A stretch of 39,089 bases of DNA, taken from the NCBI GenBank assembly GCA_029934835.1, contig JAOZLL010000014.1, positions 1 through 39,089 of the forward strand. Direction: 5' to 3'. A program made the position numbers and the translations under genes. A model generated the notes under the pieces. The model worked only from the letters and a program-made list of their open reading frames with translations. It was not told the origin of the DNA and searched no databases. Positions within the stretch are counted from its first letter, which is position 1; each line of letters begins with the position of its first letter. Shown piece after piece: positions 24,711 to 34,200 of this stretch. The stretch comes from Flavobacteriaceae bacterium (GTDB lineage: Bacteria; Bacteroidota; Bacteroidia; Flavobacteriales; Flavobacteriaceae).

Positions 24711-24747
24711 GGGTGATTTGTATCACCCAAAAGGGTGATATTTCACC
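24711..24747. promoter_or_regulatory. Cluster of four GGGTGA/TCACCC half-sites, possible operator
   Basis: Half-sites alternate: GGGTGAT (24711-24717), ATCACCC (24722-24728), GGGTGATA (24733-24740) and TTCACC (24742-24747). The centre, TATCACCC-AAAA-GGGTGATA, is a perfect 8-bp dyad. The block lies 33-69 bases upstream of the -7 box, where an activator would bind. It also lies after the regulator's stop, so a terminator hairpin is the alternative; there is no T run. Confidence 0.5.
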
Positions 24748-24850
24748 AAAGAAGTCAATAAATTAAGGTTATTAGCAGCTATACTATGTTACAGAAAACA
24801 ATAGTATTGGTTTACAAAAAACCATTAACCAAAAAAATAGAAACTACTCT

Positions 24851-26464
24851 TTAAAAAATAGTGGTATGGTTTGACGTAATTTTTTTAATGGCTTGTACTC
24901 TATTTTTAACATCTAATTTAGAATAGATGTTTGAAATATGTGTTTTAATGGTGTTGTTAGAAACAAACATTTCTTCTGCAATTTCGGTATTATTTAGACC
25001 ATTTGAAATATGCTTGAGCACTTCTATTTGTCTCTTTGAAAGTTCATATTCATCAAACTTATGCGATATATCTTGCTTAGCCAATTTTGTGTGGTTTGCT
25101 GATTTTTCCTCAAGCTCATCTATATATAACAAATAGTTTTGTAGCTCTGTGTTTTTTTGTTCGATTTCTAAATCACTATTTTTTCTGAATAAAACAATCA
25201 AAAATAATAAGCCGACAATAATAATAACACTCACCAGTATACTAAAAATAAACCGCCAGTAATTTGATTTTGCTTTTTCATCACTAAGCTCTTTGGATCT
25301 TGCTAAATCTTGTATTACCTGATCTTTTTTATAGGTTTCATAAGCTACTTGCGTACTTGTAATAATTTTTTGAGCTGCTAAACTTATAATACTATCATGA
25401 TAGGCTGTTGCATATTGTTGCGTAATCAATGCATTTTTATAGTCTTTTGTCAACTTGTAATAATCGGTTAAGGCTTTATAAGCAAGTATGGTGTTTTCTT
25501 TTGATTTAACTTGTTTTGCTTTTTCTAAACCGAGTTCAATATTATTTTTAGCTTTTTTGTATTGTTTTAATTCTAATTGGTTAATCCCAATATTAATTAA
25601 GGTATTACTTAAATACCGAGTATTTTTATATTTTTTAAAATCTGGAATTGCTTTTTGATAAAAATTTAATGATTTTGTATAATCACCAGTCTTTTGATAC
25701 AACAGGCCAAAAAGATTATACTTAATTGCTGTACTTTCTTTTCTAGGATTATTTAATGATATTTTTAATGATTTATCAAAGTAATAATAAGCTGAATCAT
25801 ATTGTTTTTTAAACAAATAAGCTTCTCCAACATTTGCCGAACTATACTCTTGACCTCTTGGGTTTTCTGATTCAATTTCAAGAGCAAGGGCTTTTTTTAA
25901 ATACAGTAATGCTTCATCGTATTGCTCCATATTTAAAAAAACATTACCCATTCCGTTTAACGAAATGGTAATCCCTTTTTTATCATCAATTAGTTCTGCA
26001 AGTTTTAATGCTTTATAATAATTATCAAAAGCTTCTTTTTCTAAATTTAGTTTTCTATAGGTTACGGCTAAGCTTGTTAAGCATTTTGCTTTTTGAAACG
26101 TATCATTTGTTTGTTCGAAAAACGAAAGTGCTCTTTTATGATAAATAACAGAATTCGTGTAATCTTGTTCATAACGTGCAGTTATGCCTTTTCTATCATA
26201 ACAAAGGCCAATTCCTTTAATATAAAATATCTCTTTTGCAATTTCTAAAGCTTCATCTAATAAATCTGTTCTGATTTTTTTAGTTCGTGTTGATTTTTTA
26301 TATAGATAAATTAAATCATCAACTTTCTTTGTAGAGTTGGGTTCAGTTTTCAGTTCATTATACAGACTATCAATGTTAATCTTCTTTTTTTTACTCTGCG
26401 CCTCAGCTTGAGTTATAAAGAAAAAAAACAGGATAAAAAGTAATTTATATTTTTGGGAAATCAT
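24851..26464 (-). CDS. Membrane TPR protein with LuxR-type HTH
   Basis: 537 aa. A signal peptide or first anchor ([17 protein letters not shown]) is followed by about eight TPR-like units (about residues 40-380; [29 protein letters not shown] is typical). Then one transmembrane segment (about 400-424), a short coiled coil ([21 protein letters not shown]), and a C-terminal LuxR/GerE HTH (about 473-532: [31 protein letters not shown]). The topology puts the TPRs in the periplasm and the DNA-binding domain in the cytoplasm, a one-component transmembrane regulator. The signal is unknown. The neighbouring T9SS gene is a plausible target. Confidence 0.88.
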   Translation of the reverse strand: MISQKYKLLFILFFFFITQAEAQSKKKKINIDSLYNELKTEPNSTKKVDDLIYLYKKSTRTKKIRTDLLDEALEIAKEIFYIKGIGLCYDRKGITARYEQDYTNSVIYHKRALSFFEQTNDTFQKAKCLTSLAVTYRKLNLEKEAFDNYYKALKLAELIDDKKGITISLNGMGNVFLNMEQYDEALLYLKKALALEIESENPRGQEYSSANVGEAYLFKKQYDSAYYYFDKSLKISLNNPRKESTAIKYNLFGLLYQKTGDYTKSLNFYQKAIPDFKKYKNTRYLSNTLINIGINQLELKQYKKAKNNIELGLEKAKQVKSKENTILAYKALTDYYKLTKDYKNALITQQYATAYHDSIISLAAQKIITSTQVAYETYKKDQVIQDLARSKELSDEKAKSNYWRFIFSILVSVIIIVGLLFLIVLFRKNSDLEIEQKNTELQNYLLYIDELEEKSANHTKLAKQDISHKFDEYELSKRQIEVLKHISNGLNNTEIAEEMFVSNNTIKTHISNIYSKLDVKNRVQAIKKITSNHTTIF

Positions 26465-26600
26465 AGATTATCTTATTCCTAATGGTCTCATATTAATAAC
26501 TAGCACAATATTAAAATTTTATTAGCAAAAAACCATGATAAATACTAGTTATTTTAATTGACCTAAAGTTAAATTCATAAATTCTGCGAAAGCCTAAACT

Positions 26601-27182
26601 TTATTTTTTTATATATTTAAAATATTCTTGGGCTGCTTGATCTAGTTCCTCATACCAATCTTGACCAAACCTTCGGACTAGAGCATTTTTTACAAATTTA
26701 TAAGTAGGAACTTTAAGTTCTTTTCCTAAAATACAGGCATCATTGCAAATAGGCCATGCATGATAATTAACTGCCGTTAAGGTACTATATTCTTGAATAC
26801 GAATAGGATATAAATGACAAGAAATGGGTTTTTGAAACGAAACAATACCTTTATTATAAGCTTCTTCAATACCACATTTTGCAATTCCTGCTGAATCAAA
26901 AATAGCATAAGCACATTCTTTTTTATTCACTAAAGTAGTTTCAAAATCACCAACAGGATTGGTGGTAAAGAAACCTTGCTTTTCGATAGCCTCAATTCCT
27001 TCATTTCGTAAAAAAGGTTTCACTTTTGGAAATATCTGTTTAAGAATCTCCGTTTCCTCTTTTGTGACTGGCGCTCCAGCTTCACCTTCAACACAACAAG
27101 CACCTTTGCAAGCATTTAGATTGCATACAAACTCACGGTCTAAAATATCTTCTGATACTATGGTTTTTCCTACTTGAAACAT
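26601..27182 (-). CDS. DUF3109 family Cys-rich protein
   Basis: 193 aa, full length for DUF3109. The N-terminal cysteine block FVCNLNACKGACCVEGEAG is of the C-x4-C-x3-CC type, and further cysteines follow in ECAYAIFDSAGIAKCGIEEAY, ISCHLYPIRI and ICNDACILG. It is related to the YkgJ-type putative Fe-S or zinc cluster proteins; the bound metal and role are not established. It has a possible own promoter (TAATTTTG at 27188-27195), which would place the transcript start almost on the ATG. A 136-bp gap to the regulator gene downstream holds only an AT-rich 9-bp inverted repeat (AATAACTAG 26495-26503 with 26545-26553). Confidence 0.88.
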   Translation of the reverse strand: MFQVGKTIVSEDILDREFVCNLNACKGACCVEGEAGAPVTKEETEILKQIFPKVKPFLRNEGIEAIEKQGFFTTNPVGDFETTLVNKKECAYAIFDSAGIAKCGIEEAYNKGIVSFQKPISCHLYPIRIQEYSTLTAVNYHAWPICNDACILGKELKVPTYKFVKNALVRRFGQDWYEELDQAAQEYFKYIKK

Positions 27183-27187
27183 GTGCG

Positions 27188-27195
27188 CAAAATTA
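27188..27195 (-). promoter_or_regulatory. Possible -7 box (TAATTTTG) for the DUF3109 gene
   Basis: An exact TAnnTTTG match on the minus strand five bases before the ATG. If real, the transcript would have almost no leader. Confidence 0.4.
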
Positions 27196-27241
27196 ACTAA
27201 ATATTTTACATATAATCATTTGGATAATTCTATTAAATAAT

Positions 27242-27249
27242 TACTTTTG
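27242..27249 (+). promoter_or_regulatory. Probable -7 box (TACTTTTG) for marC
   Basis: An exact TAnnTTTG match 61 bases before the marC ATG, in the divergent gap with the DUF3109 gene. Confidence 0.45.
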
Positions 27250-27310
27250 CCGCCGAAAAAATGAATTAAATTAAATCTACAAACTGATTGTAACATAAAA
27301 TTTACGAAAA

Positions 27311-27889
27311 ATGGATTTTAACATTAAAGAAATAATTACTGCAACTATGGTTTTATTTGCAGTAATAGATATTATCGGAAGTATCCCAATTATCATAGAT
27401 TTAAGAAATAAAGTAGGACATATTCAATCTGAAAAAGCCTCTTTTGTTTCTGCACTCATCATGATTGCTTTCTTGTTTATTGGAGAAGGCTTACTCAATC
27501 TTATTGGTATTGATGTAAACTCCTTTGCAGTAGCTGGGTCATTTGTATTACTTTTTTTAGCACTAGAAATGATTTTAGGAATAAAACTCTACAAAGATGA
27601 TGCTCCAGAAACAGCAAGTGTAGTACCTTTAGCTTTTCCATTAATAGCAGGAGCAGGTAGTATGACAACAATATTATCTATTAAAGCTGAATTTGCAACT
27701 ATCAATATTTTAATTGCAATTATTGTAAATATTATATTTGTATATGGTGTTTTAAAATCATCTAGAAAGTTAGAAAACTTATTTGGAAAAGGTGGTTTGT
27801 CTGTTATTCGTAAAATATTTGGTGTTATTCTATTGGCCATTGCTGTTAAATTATTTGCTTATAACATTCAAGGTTTGTTTGTACATTAA
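27311..27889 (+). CDS. MarC family integral membrane protein
   Basis: 192 aa with about six hydrophobic segments filling the protein. Family features: MVLFAVIDIIGSIPIIIDL at the N-terminus, FLALEMILGIKLY before the central loop, and VPLAFPLIAGAGSMTTIL after it, which is the second copy of the internal repeat. MarC/UPF0056 proteins are inner-membrane proteins of unknown transport function; an early link to multiple antibiotic resistance was not upheld. The gene is alone on its strand here and ends before a small hairpin with a T run. Confidence 0.9.
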   Translation: MDFNIKEIITATMVLFAVIDIIGSIPIIIDLRNKVGHIQSEKASFVSALIMIAFLFIGEGLLNLIGIDVNSFAVAGSFVLLFLALEMILGIKLYKDDAPETASVVPLAFPLIAGAGSMTTILSIKAEFATINILIAIIVNIIFVYGVLKSSRKLENLFGKGGLSVIRKIFGVILLAIAVKLFAYNIQGLFVH

Positions 27890-27944
27890 CTATTTAGGCA
27901 ATAGGCAAAGATAGAATAAGTGGCTTACAGAAAAGAAACATTCT

Positions 27945-27965
27945 GCGTATAGCATATCGCTTTTT
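27945..27965 (+). terminator. Possible terminator after marC
   Basis: GCGTATA and TATCGC pair with a one-base bulge (27945-27960), followed by five T. A weak stem. The remaining 216-bp gap to rplU is AT-rich with no gene. Confidence 0.45.
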
Positions 27966-28037
27966 GTGTGAAGCATTTAACAAAAGATTATTCTCGAAAA
28001 ATTCTAGATTCAAAATCTGAAATCTGAATTAAATTAC

Positions 28038-28045
28038 TATCTTTG
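28038..28045 (+). promoter_or_regulatory. Probable -7 box (TATCTTTG) of the rplU-rpmA operon
   Basis: An exact TAnnTTTG match, followed by GCGCCCGCC and a leader of about 55 bases before the rplU ATG at 28106. The leader contains CTTGGAATGAATTCAAGG, an imperfect hairpin that could serve r-protein feedback control, but this is speculative. Confidence 0.55.
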
Positions 28046-28105
28046 CGCCCGCCTTGGAATGAATTCAAGGTTATTTAAGTATAATAAATTCATAATCAAA
28101 AACTT

Positions 28106-28831
28106 ATGTACGCAATCGTAGAGATGGCAGGGCAGCAATTTAAAGTTGCAAAAGATCAAAAAGTTTTTGTTCATCGTTTACCTGGTAATGAAGGTGATAA
28201 AGTAACCTTTGATAAGGTACTATTATTAGACGATGGCAAAATAACTATTGGCGCCCCAGCTATAGCAGGAGCCGCTGTAACGGCTAAAATCTTAAGTCAC
28301 CTTAAAGGTGATAAAGTAATCGTTTTTAAGAAAAAACGTCGTAAAGGATACCGTAAGAAAAACGGTCACAGACAAGCCTTTACTCAAATTCAAATTGAAA
28401 CAATAGCTACTTCAGGTCACAAGCCTGCAAAAGCTAAAAAAGAAACTGCAAAGCCTGTAGCTAAAAAAGCTACAACTAAGGCTAAAGCAGTTACAAAAAA
28501 AGAAGCACCTAAAGCAGCTGTAAAACCAGCCGCTAAGAAAGCTACTCCTAAAAAAACTGCTCCAAAAAAAGTAGCTAAAGCTGATGATTTAAAAAAAGTT
28601 GAGGGAATCGGACCTAAAATTGCAAGTTTATTTGTAGAAGCTGGTATTGATACTTTTACTAAACTAGCCAAAGCTGATATAGAAAAGTTAAAAGAAGTTT
28701 TAGCTGCAGCAGGTTCTAGATATGCCTCTAAAAATCCTACTTCATGGCCAAAACAAGCAAAAATGGCTGCTGATGGAAAATGGGATGAATTAAAAGAATG
28801 GCAAGATAATGTTAAAGGTGGTGTTGAATAA
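28106..28831 (+). CDS. rplU: Ribosomal protein L21 with C-terminal HhH extension
   Basis: 241 aa, more than twice the usual L21 (about 100 aa). Residues 1-103 are L21: [49 protein letters not shown]. Residues 104-158 are a Lys/Ala/Pro-rich linker. Residues 160-205 form a helix-hairpin-helix type domain ([32 protein letters not shown]). A tail follows with [19 protein letters not shown]. The frame is continuous with no stop, and rpmA follows at the standard place, so the extension is genuine coding sequence. L21 binds 23S rRNA; the HhH unit may bind nucleic acid. Such long L21 proteins occur in other Flavobacteriia, to my recollection. Confidence 0.95.
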   Translation: MYAIVEMAGQQFKVAKDQKVFVHRLPGNEGDKVTFDKVLLLDDGKITIGAPAIAGAAVTAKILSHLKGDKVIVFKKKRRKGYRKKNGHRQAFTQIQIETIATSGHKPAKAKKETAKPVAKKATTKAKAVTKKEAPKAAVKPAAKKATPKKTAPKKVAKADDLKKVEGIGPKIASLFVEAGIDTFTKLAKADIEKLKEVLAAAGSRYASKNPTSWPKQAKMAADGKWDELKEWQDNVKGGVE

Positions 28832-28880
28832 TTAATTCAAACCTTTATCATTTTAACAGTTAACATTAAATTAAAATATT

Positions 28881-29141
28881 ATGGCACATAAGAAAGGAGT
28901 TGGTAGTTCCAAGAACGGTAGAGAGTCAGAATCGAAACGATTAGGCGTTAAAATTTTCGGTGGGCAAGCAGCCTTAGCAGGAAATATTATTGTTCGTCAA
29001 AGAGGAACCAAACACAATCCAGGTGATAACGTATATATGGGAAAAGACCATACATTACATGCTAGAGTAGATGGTATTGTTGTTTTCACCAAAAAAAGAG
29101 ACAATAAATCTTATGTTTCTATCGATCCGATAGAAGCTTAA
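28881..29141 (+). CDS. rpmA: Ribosomal protein L27
   Basis: 86 aa, standard length. It opens [16 protein letters not shown], with the flexible N-terminal tail that reaches the peptidyl transferase centre; there is no Firmicutes-type leader to be cleaved. Conserved blocks [28 protein letters not shown] and [12 protein letters not shown] are intact. It follows rplU after 49 bases in the usual L21-L27 order and is followed by a strong terminator. Confidence 0.98.
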   Translation: MAHKKGVGSSKNGRESESKRLGVKIFGGQAALAGNIIVRQRGTKHNPGDNVYMGKDHTLHARVDGIVVFTKKRDNKSYVSIDPIEA

Positions 29142-29158
29142 TTGAACTCATATTTAAC

Positions 29159-29199
29159 AAAAAAAGTAGAGCTGTTGCATGCAACAGCTCTACTTTTTT
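29159..29199 (+). terminator. Strong intrinsic terminator of rplU-rpmA
   Basis: A long, nearly self-complementary stem: A-run, GTAGAGCTGTTGCA (29166-29179), then TGCAACAGCTCTAC (29180-29193), then six T. The sequence is symmetric and could terminate in both directions. The kdtA promoter follows directly. Confidence 0.93.
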
Positions 29200-29204
29200 G
29201 TTTG

Positions 29205-29212
29205 TACCTTTG
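29205..29212 (+). promoter_or_regulatory. -7 box (TACCTTTG) immediately before the kdtA start
   Basis: An exact TAnnTTTG match; the ATG at 29217 is only four bases further. The expected start point falls on or beside the ATG, pointing to a leaderless transcript. Confidence 0.55.
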
Positions 29213-29216
29213 TCAA

Positions 29217-30455
29217 ATGCAATTTCTGTACAACATACTTCTTTTTGTAGCAAATACTTTTATTCCATTGATTGCCGTATTTCATCCAAAAATGAAATTA
29301 TTTTATTCTGGAAGAAAAGAAACATTTACCAAACTTCAGAATACCATAACCGCTACAGATAAGACCGTTTGGATTCACTGTGCCTCTTTAGGCGAATTTG
29401 AACAAGGTAGGCCCATCATTGAAAATATTAAATCGAAATATCCAAATTATAAACTAATAGTATCCTTTTTCTCACCATCAGGTTATGAAATTCGAAAAAA
29501 CTATGATTTAGCTGATGTTGTTGTTTATTTACCTTTAGACACCGTGAAAAAAGCAACTCAATTTATTAAATTTACACATCCTACTCTAGCCATATTTGTA
29601 AAATATGAATTCTGGCCTAATATATTACAGATTCTAAAGAAAGAGAAAATTAAAACAATTCTTATTTCTGGAATCTTTAGAAAAAAACAGGCTTTTTTTA
29701 GAAAGAATGGTAGTTGGTTTAGAAATTCATTAAGCACTTTTTCTCATTTTTTTGTACAGGATGAAGATTCTGTTAATCTTTTAAAAGGTATCGGATATAG
29801 CAATGCAACTGAAAGTGGAGATACGCGTTTTGACCGTGTTCATGAATTGATAAATCAAAAAATTAATCTGCCGTTAATTGCCTCTTTTAGCTCACAACAT
29901 CATACTTTAGTAGCAGGAAGTACTTGGCCAAAAGATGAAGAGCTACTAATTCAGTATATCAATAAGAAAGCGTCAAATAAAGAAAAATTCATCATTGCAC
30001 CGCACAATATAAATCTAAAAGAAATTAAAAGATTAGTAGAACAAATTCAGAAAAAAGTGGTTTTATTTTCACAAGCAAAAAAACAGGATTTATCTGATGC
30101 TCAAGTACTAATTATTGACTCAATTGGGATCTTAACTAGTGTTTATAATTATGCCAATGTCGCTTATGTTGGTGGTGGTTTTGGTGCTGGTATTCATAAT
30201 ATTTTAGAACCTGCAACTTATGGAATACCCATAATTATTGGACCTAATTATCAAAAATTTAAAGAAGCAAATGATTTGGTATTAAACAATGCCTGTTTTG
30301 AAATTAATTCTATTGAAAGTTTAACAAAACAACTTCACAATTTCAGTAATAATAAAAAAATTACTACTGCTTCAGGGAACATTACTTTAGATTATATTCA
30401 AAAAAATATTGGTGCAACTAAAAAAATAATGGAATATATCAATAAGGTATTGTAA
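29217..30455 (+). CDS. waaA: 3-deoxy-D-manno-octulosonic acid (Kdo) transferase
   Basis: 412 aa from the ATG at 29217 (MQFLYNILLFVANTFIPL). The frame is open to 29142, but those codons are the rpmA terminator and promoter, so the internal start is preferred. KdtA adds Kdo to lipid A precursor at the inner membrane. Visible features: an N-terminal membrane anchor, WIHCASLGEFEQGRPIIE, KYEFWPNIL, the ESGDTRFDRV motif, and YVGGGFGAGIHNILEPATYGIPIIIGP in the donor-binding C-terminal half. Presence of KdtA shows a lipid A-Kdo containing outer membrane. The Crp/Fnr gene follows after 44 bases with its own promoter box. Confidence 0.95.
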   Translation: MQFLYNILLFVANTFIPLIAVFHPKMKLFYSGRKETFTKLQNTITATDKTVWIHCASLGEFEQGRPIIENIKSKYPNYKLIVSFFSPSGYEIRKNYDLADVVVYLPLDTVKKATQFIKFTHPTLAIFVKYEFWPNILQILKKEKIKTILISGIFRKKQAFFRKNGSWFRNSLSTFSHFFVQDEDSVNLLKGIGYSNATESGDTRFDRVHELINQKINLPLIASFSSQHHTLVAGSTWPKDEELLIQYINKKASNKEKFIIAPHNINLKEIKRLVEQIQKKVVLFSQAKKQDLSDAQVLIIDSIGILTSVYNYANVAYVGGGFGAGIHNILEPATYGIPIIIGPNYQKFKEANDLVLNNACFEINSIESLTKQLHNFSNNKKITTASGNITLDYIQKNIGATKKIMEYINKVL

Positions 30456-30460
30456 ATTTG
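30453..30460 (+). promoter_or_regulatory. Probable -7 box (TAAATTTG) for the Crp/Fnr gene
   Basis: An exact TAnnTTTG match overlapping the kdtA stop codon, 39 bases before the ATG at 30500. Confidence 0.45.
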
Positions 30461-30499
30461 CTGTACTTACAGATAATAAACTAACTAAATTAGTGAAAG

Positions 30500-31135
30500 A
30501 TGAGAGATAAACTTAAAGACTTTTTCGCAGTTCAATTTGAAGAAGAACTAATTGAAGAAATAATTGAAACTGGAGAATTAAAATTCTACAGAGAAGGAGA
30601 ACTAATGATGGATGTTGGTGATCAAATTAATTTTGTCCCATTTCTATTACGTGGTGTTTTTAAAATCTTAAGTGAAGATGAAACTGGAGGTGAAATAGCT
30701 ATGTACTTTTTAGAACGTGGAGACACCTGCGCTTGTGCTTTTATTAATTCATTACATAATCCACAAAAAAGCCGTATTAGAGCTATTGCTGAAATTGATT
30801 CTGAAGTTATTTTAGTGAGTTTAAAGAATTTTGATGAATGGATGGTGAAGTATAAATCATTTAGACATTATGTTATTGAAAGTTATAGTATCCGACTAAG
30901 AGAAATGATAGATGCAATTGATACATTAGCATTTATGAAAATGGATGAACGACTTTTAAAATATCTACATGATAGAGCACAAGTACTTCGTGATACGATG
31001 TTAAATATTACACATCAAGAAATAGCTTATGATTTAAACACTTCAAGAGTTGTGGTTTCTCGTTTATTGAAACAACTTGAAAACTTAGGTAAAATTAAAC
31101 TAAATCGTAATAGAATTGAGGTATTGGATCTATAA
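30500..31135 (+). CDS. Crp/Fnr family transcriptional regulator
   Basis: 211 aa. N-terminal cyclic-nucleotide-binding-like domain (about 20-135) with the beta-roll (GELKFYREGELMMDVGDQIN, FLLRGVFKIL). A long dimerisation helix follows, then a C-terminal winged HTH (about 150-211) with ITHQEIAYDLNTSRVVVSRLLKQLENLG as recognition region. The Fnr N-terminal cysteine cluster is absent; a CACAF motif in the effector pocket is notable, but no family meaning is known to me. The cAMP-contact Arg/Ser pattern is not evident, so the effector is unknown. Two terminator-like hairpins follow. Confidence 0.88.
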   Translation: MRDKLKDFFAVQFEEELIEEIIETGELKFYREGELMMDVGDQINFVPFLLRGVFKILSEDETGGEIAMYFLERGDTCACAFINSLHNPQKSRIRAIAEIDSEVILVSLKNFDEWMVKYKSFRHYVIESYSIRLREMIDAIDTLAFMKMDERLLKYLHDRAQVLRDTMLNITHQEIAYDLNTSRVVVSRLLKQLENLGKIKLNRNRIEVLDL

Positions 31136-31168
31136 AAACCAATTAACCTACAACGCAATCAAGCATAT

Positions 31169-31200
31169 TACTAACTGATAATCAGTAAGTAGCGTTTTTA
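31169..31200 (+). terminator. Terminator after the Crp/Fnr gene
   Basis: TACTAACTGAT and ATCAGTAAGTA (31169-31191) form a dyad centred on 31180 with one A-A mismatch, followed by GCGTTTTT. Confidence 0.7.
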
Positions 31201-31240
31201 ATTATTATCTAATTCAATTATTTTGAGTGAATACTTAAAT

Positions 31241-31271
31241 AAGAAACCGTCCTTTCAGACGATTTCTTTAT
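31241..31271 (+). terminator. Second terminator in the convergent gap
   Basis: AAGAAACCGTC (31241-31251) pairs with GACGATTTCTT (31258-31268), with one mismatch and a six-base loop. It lies 24 bases from the stop of the convergent LRR gene; on the minus strand it could terminate that gene as well. Confidence 0.6.
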
Positions 31272-31294
31272 AAAATAATGAGTAAACTCTCTTA

Positions 31295-34200
31295 TCATTC
31301 AACCACAATTCGCTTAATTCCATACCCATTTTTAGTAGCTACTTTTACTATATAAATACCACTTGAAAACTCGTTAGTAGCATAGCTGTCTTGTGAAGAA
31401 TAACTAGCTACTTGTTTTCCTAGATAATCGTAAATCTTTACAGCTATTATGACTTCTTGTGTACGAATAGTAAAGCTATCTTTTACGGGATTTGGATAGA
31501 CTAAAAAACTGAATTCCTGTACTTCATCATCATAACCTAAACTACTACAATTATCACTATAACTAGCTGTGGCATCTTTTGTCCATGTCATTCCTGTTGG
31601 AGGTGTGTTGGTTTCATCGTCTACCTGAATACAGGTAAGGTTTGAATTACCTGTTGCATCCATAGTGGTCGTATTGCTATTGTTTCCATTTTTTAGATTC
31701 AATGTTGTTAAAGAATTATTAAAACAATTTAAACTAGTCAAAACGGTATTCGTGCTTACATCTAATATGGTTAAAGAATTATTCCAACAATCTAAATTAG
31801 TCAAAGCGGTGTTCGCACTTACATCTAATACAGTTAAAGAATTATCATTATTTTGTAATAAAGTCAAAGCGGTATTCGTACTTATATTTAATGTGGTTAT
31901 AGAAGTATAAGAACACCATAAATGAGTCAAAGCAGTATTCGTACTTATATCTAATGTAGTTATATAAGTATAAGCACAATCTAAATGAATCAAAGCGGTA
32001 TTCGTACTTATATTTAATGTAGTTAAAGAAAAATTATTAGAACAATATAAATGAGTCAAAGCGGTATTCGCACTCATATCTAATGTAGTTAAAGAATTAC
32101 CATAACAATTTATATAAGTCAAAGCAACAAAATCTTCAATACCCGTAAGGTCTGCAATATTTTCACTAGAAACATCTAAATTGGTAACACTAGAAATCCT
32201 TGCTGTAAATACAGCATCATCATTAAGAATACCGTTACCCATACTTGTGGCACTATCTAAAGCTACTACACTTCCACTTGCATCATGGGTTTCTAAATAG
32301 GCTTCAAAGTTATTATCTGGAATAGCGGTTTCAGCAGCACTACAATCATTACTATAGCTGGCACTTGCATCCTTAGCCCAAGCTGCTGGTATATTACTTG
32401 AATCATCAACTTGAATACAGGTAAGACTAGCATTATTGGTAGCGTTCATTTCAGTCATATTGCTGTTGTTTCCGTTTTTAATTTTTAAAGTTGTTAAGGA
32501 GTTATTACTACAATTCAGATTAGTTAAACTAGTACAATTATTTACATTTAAACCAGTTATGGAATTGTTGTTTGCATATAATTTCTGTAAAATTGTATTG
32601 TGACTTACATCTAAAGTGGTTAAATTATTAAAAGAACAGTACAATTCAATTAAACCAATACAACCGCTAATATCAATGTCTGTCAAAGAATTTAAAGCAC
32701 AGTTTAAATTGATTAAACTGATATTACTAGATACATCTAAACTTGTCAAGGAATTACCATGACATGCTAAATTTGCTAGATTTTCAAAGGCTTCAATACC
32801 TGTAAGATTTGAAATAGTCTGATATGAAACATCTAATGTATGTACATTTGCAATTCTAGCTGTAGTTACATAATTATCGTTAGCAATCCCATTTCCTAGG
32901 CTTGTAGAGTTTCCTACAGCCACGACAGCTCCGCTGAGATTATGCGTCTCTAAATAGGCTTCAAAATTGTCATCTGGCACATTAGTATCTAAATTACAAT
33001 CATCACTATAACTAGCAGTTGCTTCTTTAAGCCATCCTTCTGGAATATTATTTTCGTCATCTACTTGAATACAAGTTAGGTCAAAATTATTCTGTGCCCA
33101 TAATGTTGTAATTGCTGCGTTATGACCGTTTGCTACATTTAATGTTTCTAGATTAAAATTACTACTACAATATGCGGTAATTAAGGCTGTAAGTATATGT
33201 AAATCAAGGTGAACAAAATCATTAAATCTACAATCAAAATGTATTAATGCCGTATTTAAGTAGATATTTATCATGTCGTTAGAAGTACAGGACAACTCCG
33301 TCATGCTATTGTTAGCACTTACATCTAAGCTTATTAATTCATTATCATCGCATTTTAAAGTTGTTAAATTCGTATTAGCAGTTACATCCAAACTGCTTAT
33401 TTGATTATAACTTATATCTAGTATTTCCAATGCAGTATTAGCCGTTGTATTAAAACTAGAAAAATCACAATGATCGCCATAAAATTCAGTTAAATTTGTA
33501 TTGTGACTAATATCTATACTAGATAAGTTCAAATTGTTATTACAATATAATGTTGATAACATTGTATTGTTACTAACATCTAAGCTGGATAAATCATTAC
33601 CGGCAAGGTGTAAGTATTCAAGTAATAAATTAGAATTGATATTTATACCAGTTAAATCATTATTAATAAGTGTCAATCTTGTTAATGACATAAAAGCTTC
33701 TATTCCTGTAAGGTCTGCAATACTTAAATTACTTAAAGATAATTCGGTAGCATTTACAATTTTTGAAGTTGTAACATAGTTGTCATTTGCAATACCATTA
33801 CCCATACTGGTAGCATCACCAACAGACACAACATCACCATTTTCATCATGTGTTTCTAAATAATTTTCAAAATTATCATCAGGAACGTAGGTAATTGTTG
33901 GTGTAAAAACCAATTTTAAATTATCAATTAAGTCAGCTGCACCATACGAAAATTGTGTAACTTCTGCACTGGTAGCTATTCCTACAGTTGCAGATAGACC
34001 ATCGTCTTGGGCTGTGCCATCTAAATCAACATCACCATATTGAAAATTGATATTTTTATCAAACTCATTAAATACCAATTGAAAACTTGCAGGGTCAGTA
34101 TTGGTATTTGTTCCGCTCATATAATGAACTCTATCCCATTGAATGGTAAACTGTCTTTCAGGGCTGACACCTGTCGTAGTGTAATAAACACCTCCAATTT

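Noticed and set aside
27906-27913. TATCTTTG on the minus strand after marC
   Set aside because: No gene follows in that direction. The 8-base word with only six fixed positions is expected many times by chance in AT-rich DNA, so isolated matches were not counted as promoters.
29142-29216. Longer N-terminus for the Kdo transferase
   Set aside because: Those codons coincide with the rplU-rpmA terminator stem and the kdtA -7 box; the family N-terminus matches the start at 29217.
31737-32117. CRISPR-like direct repeats
   Set aside because: The 63-66 bp period has no constant repeat plus variable spacer; the units are in-frame LRR codons of a long gene, and no cas gene is near.
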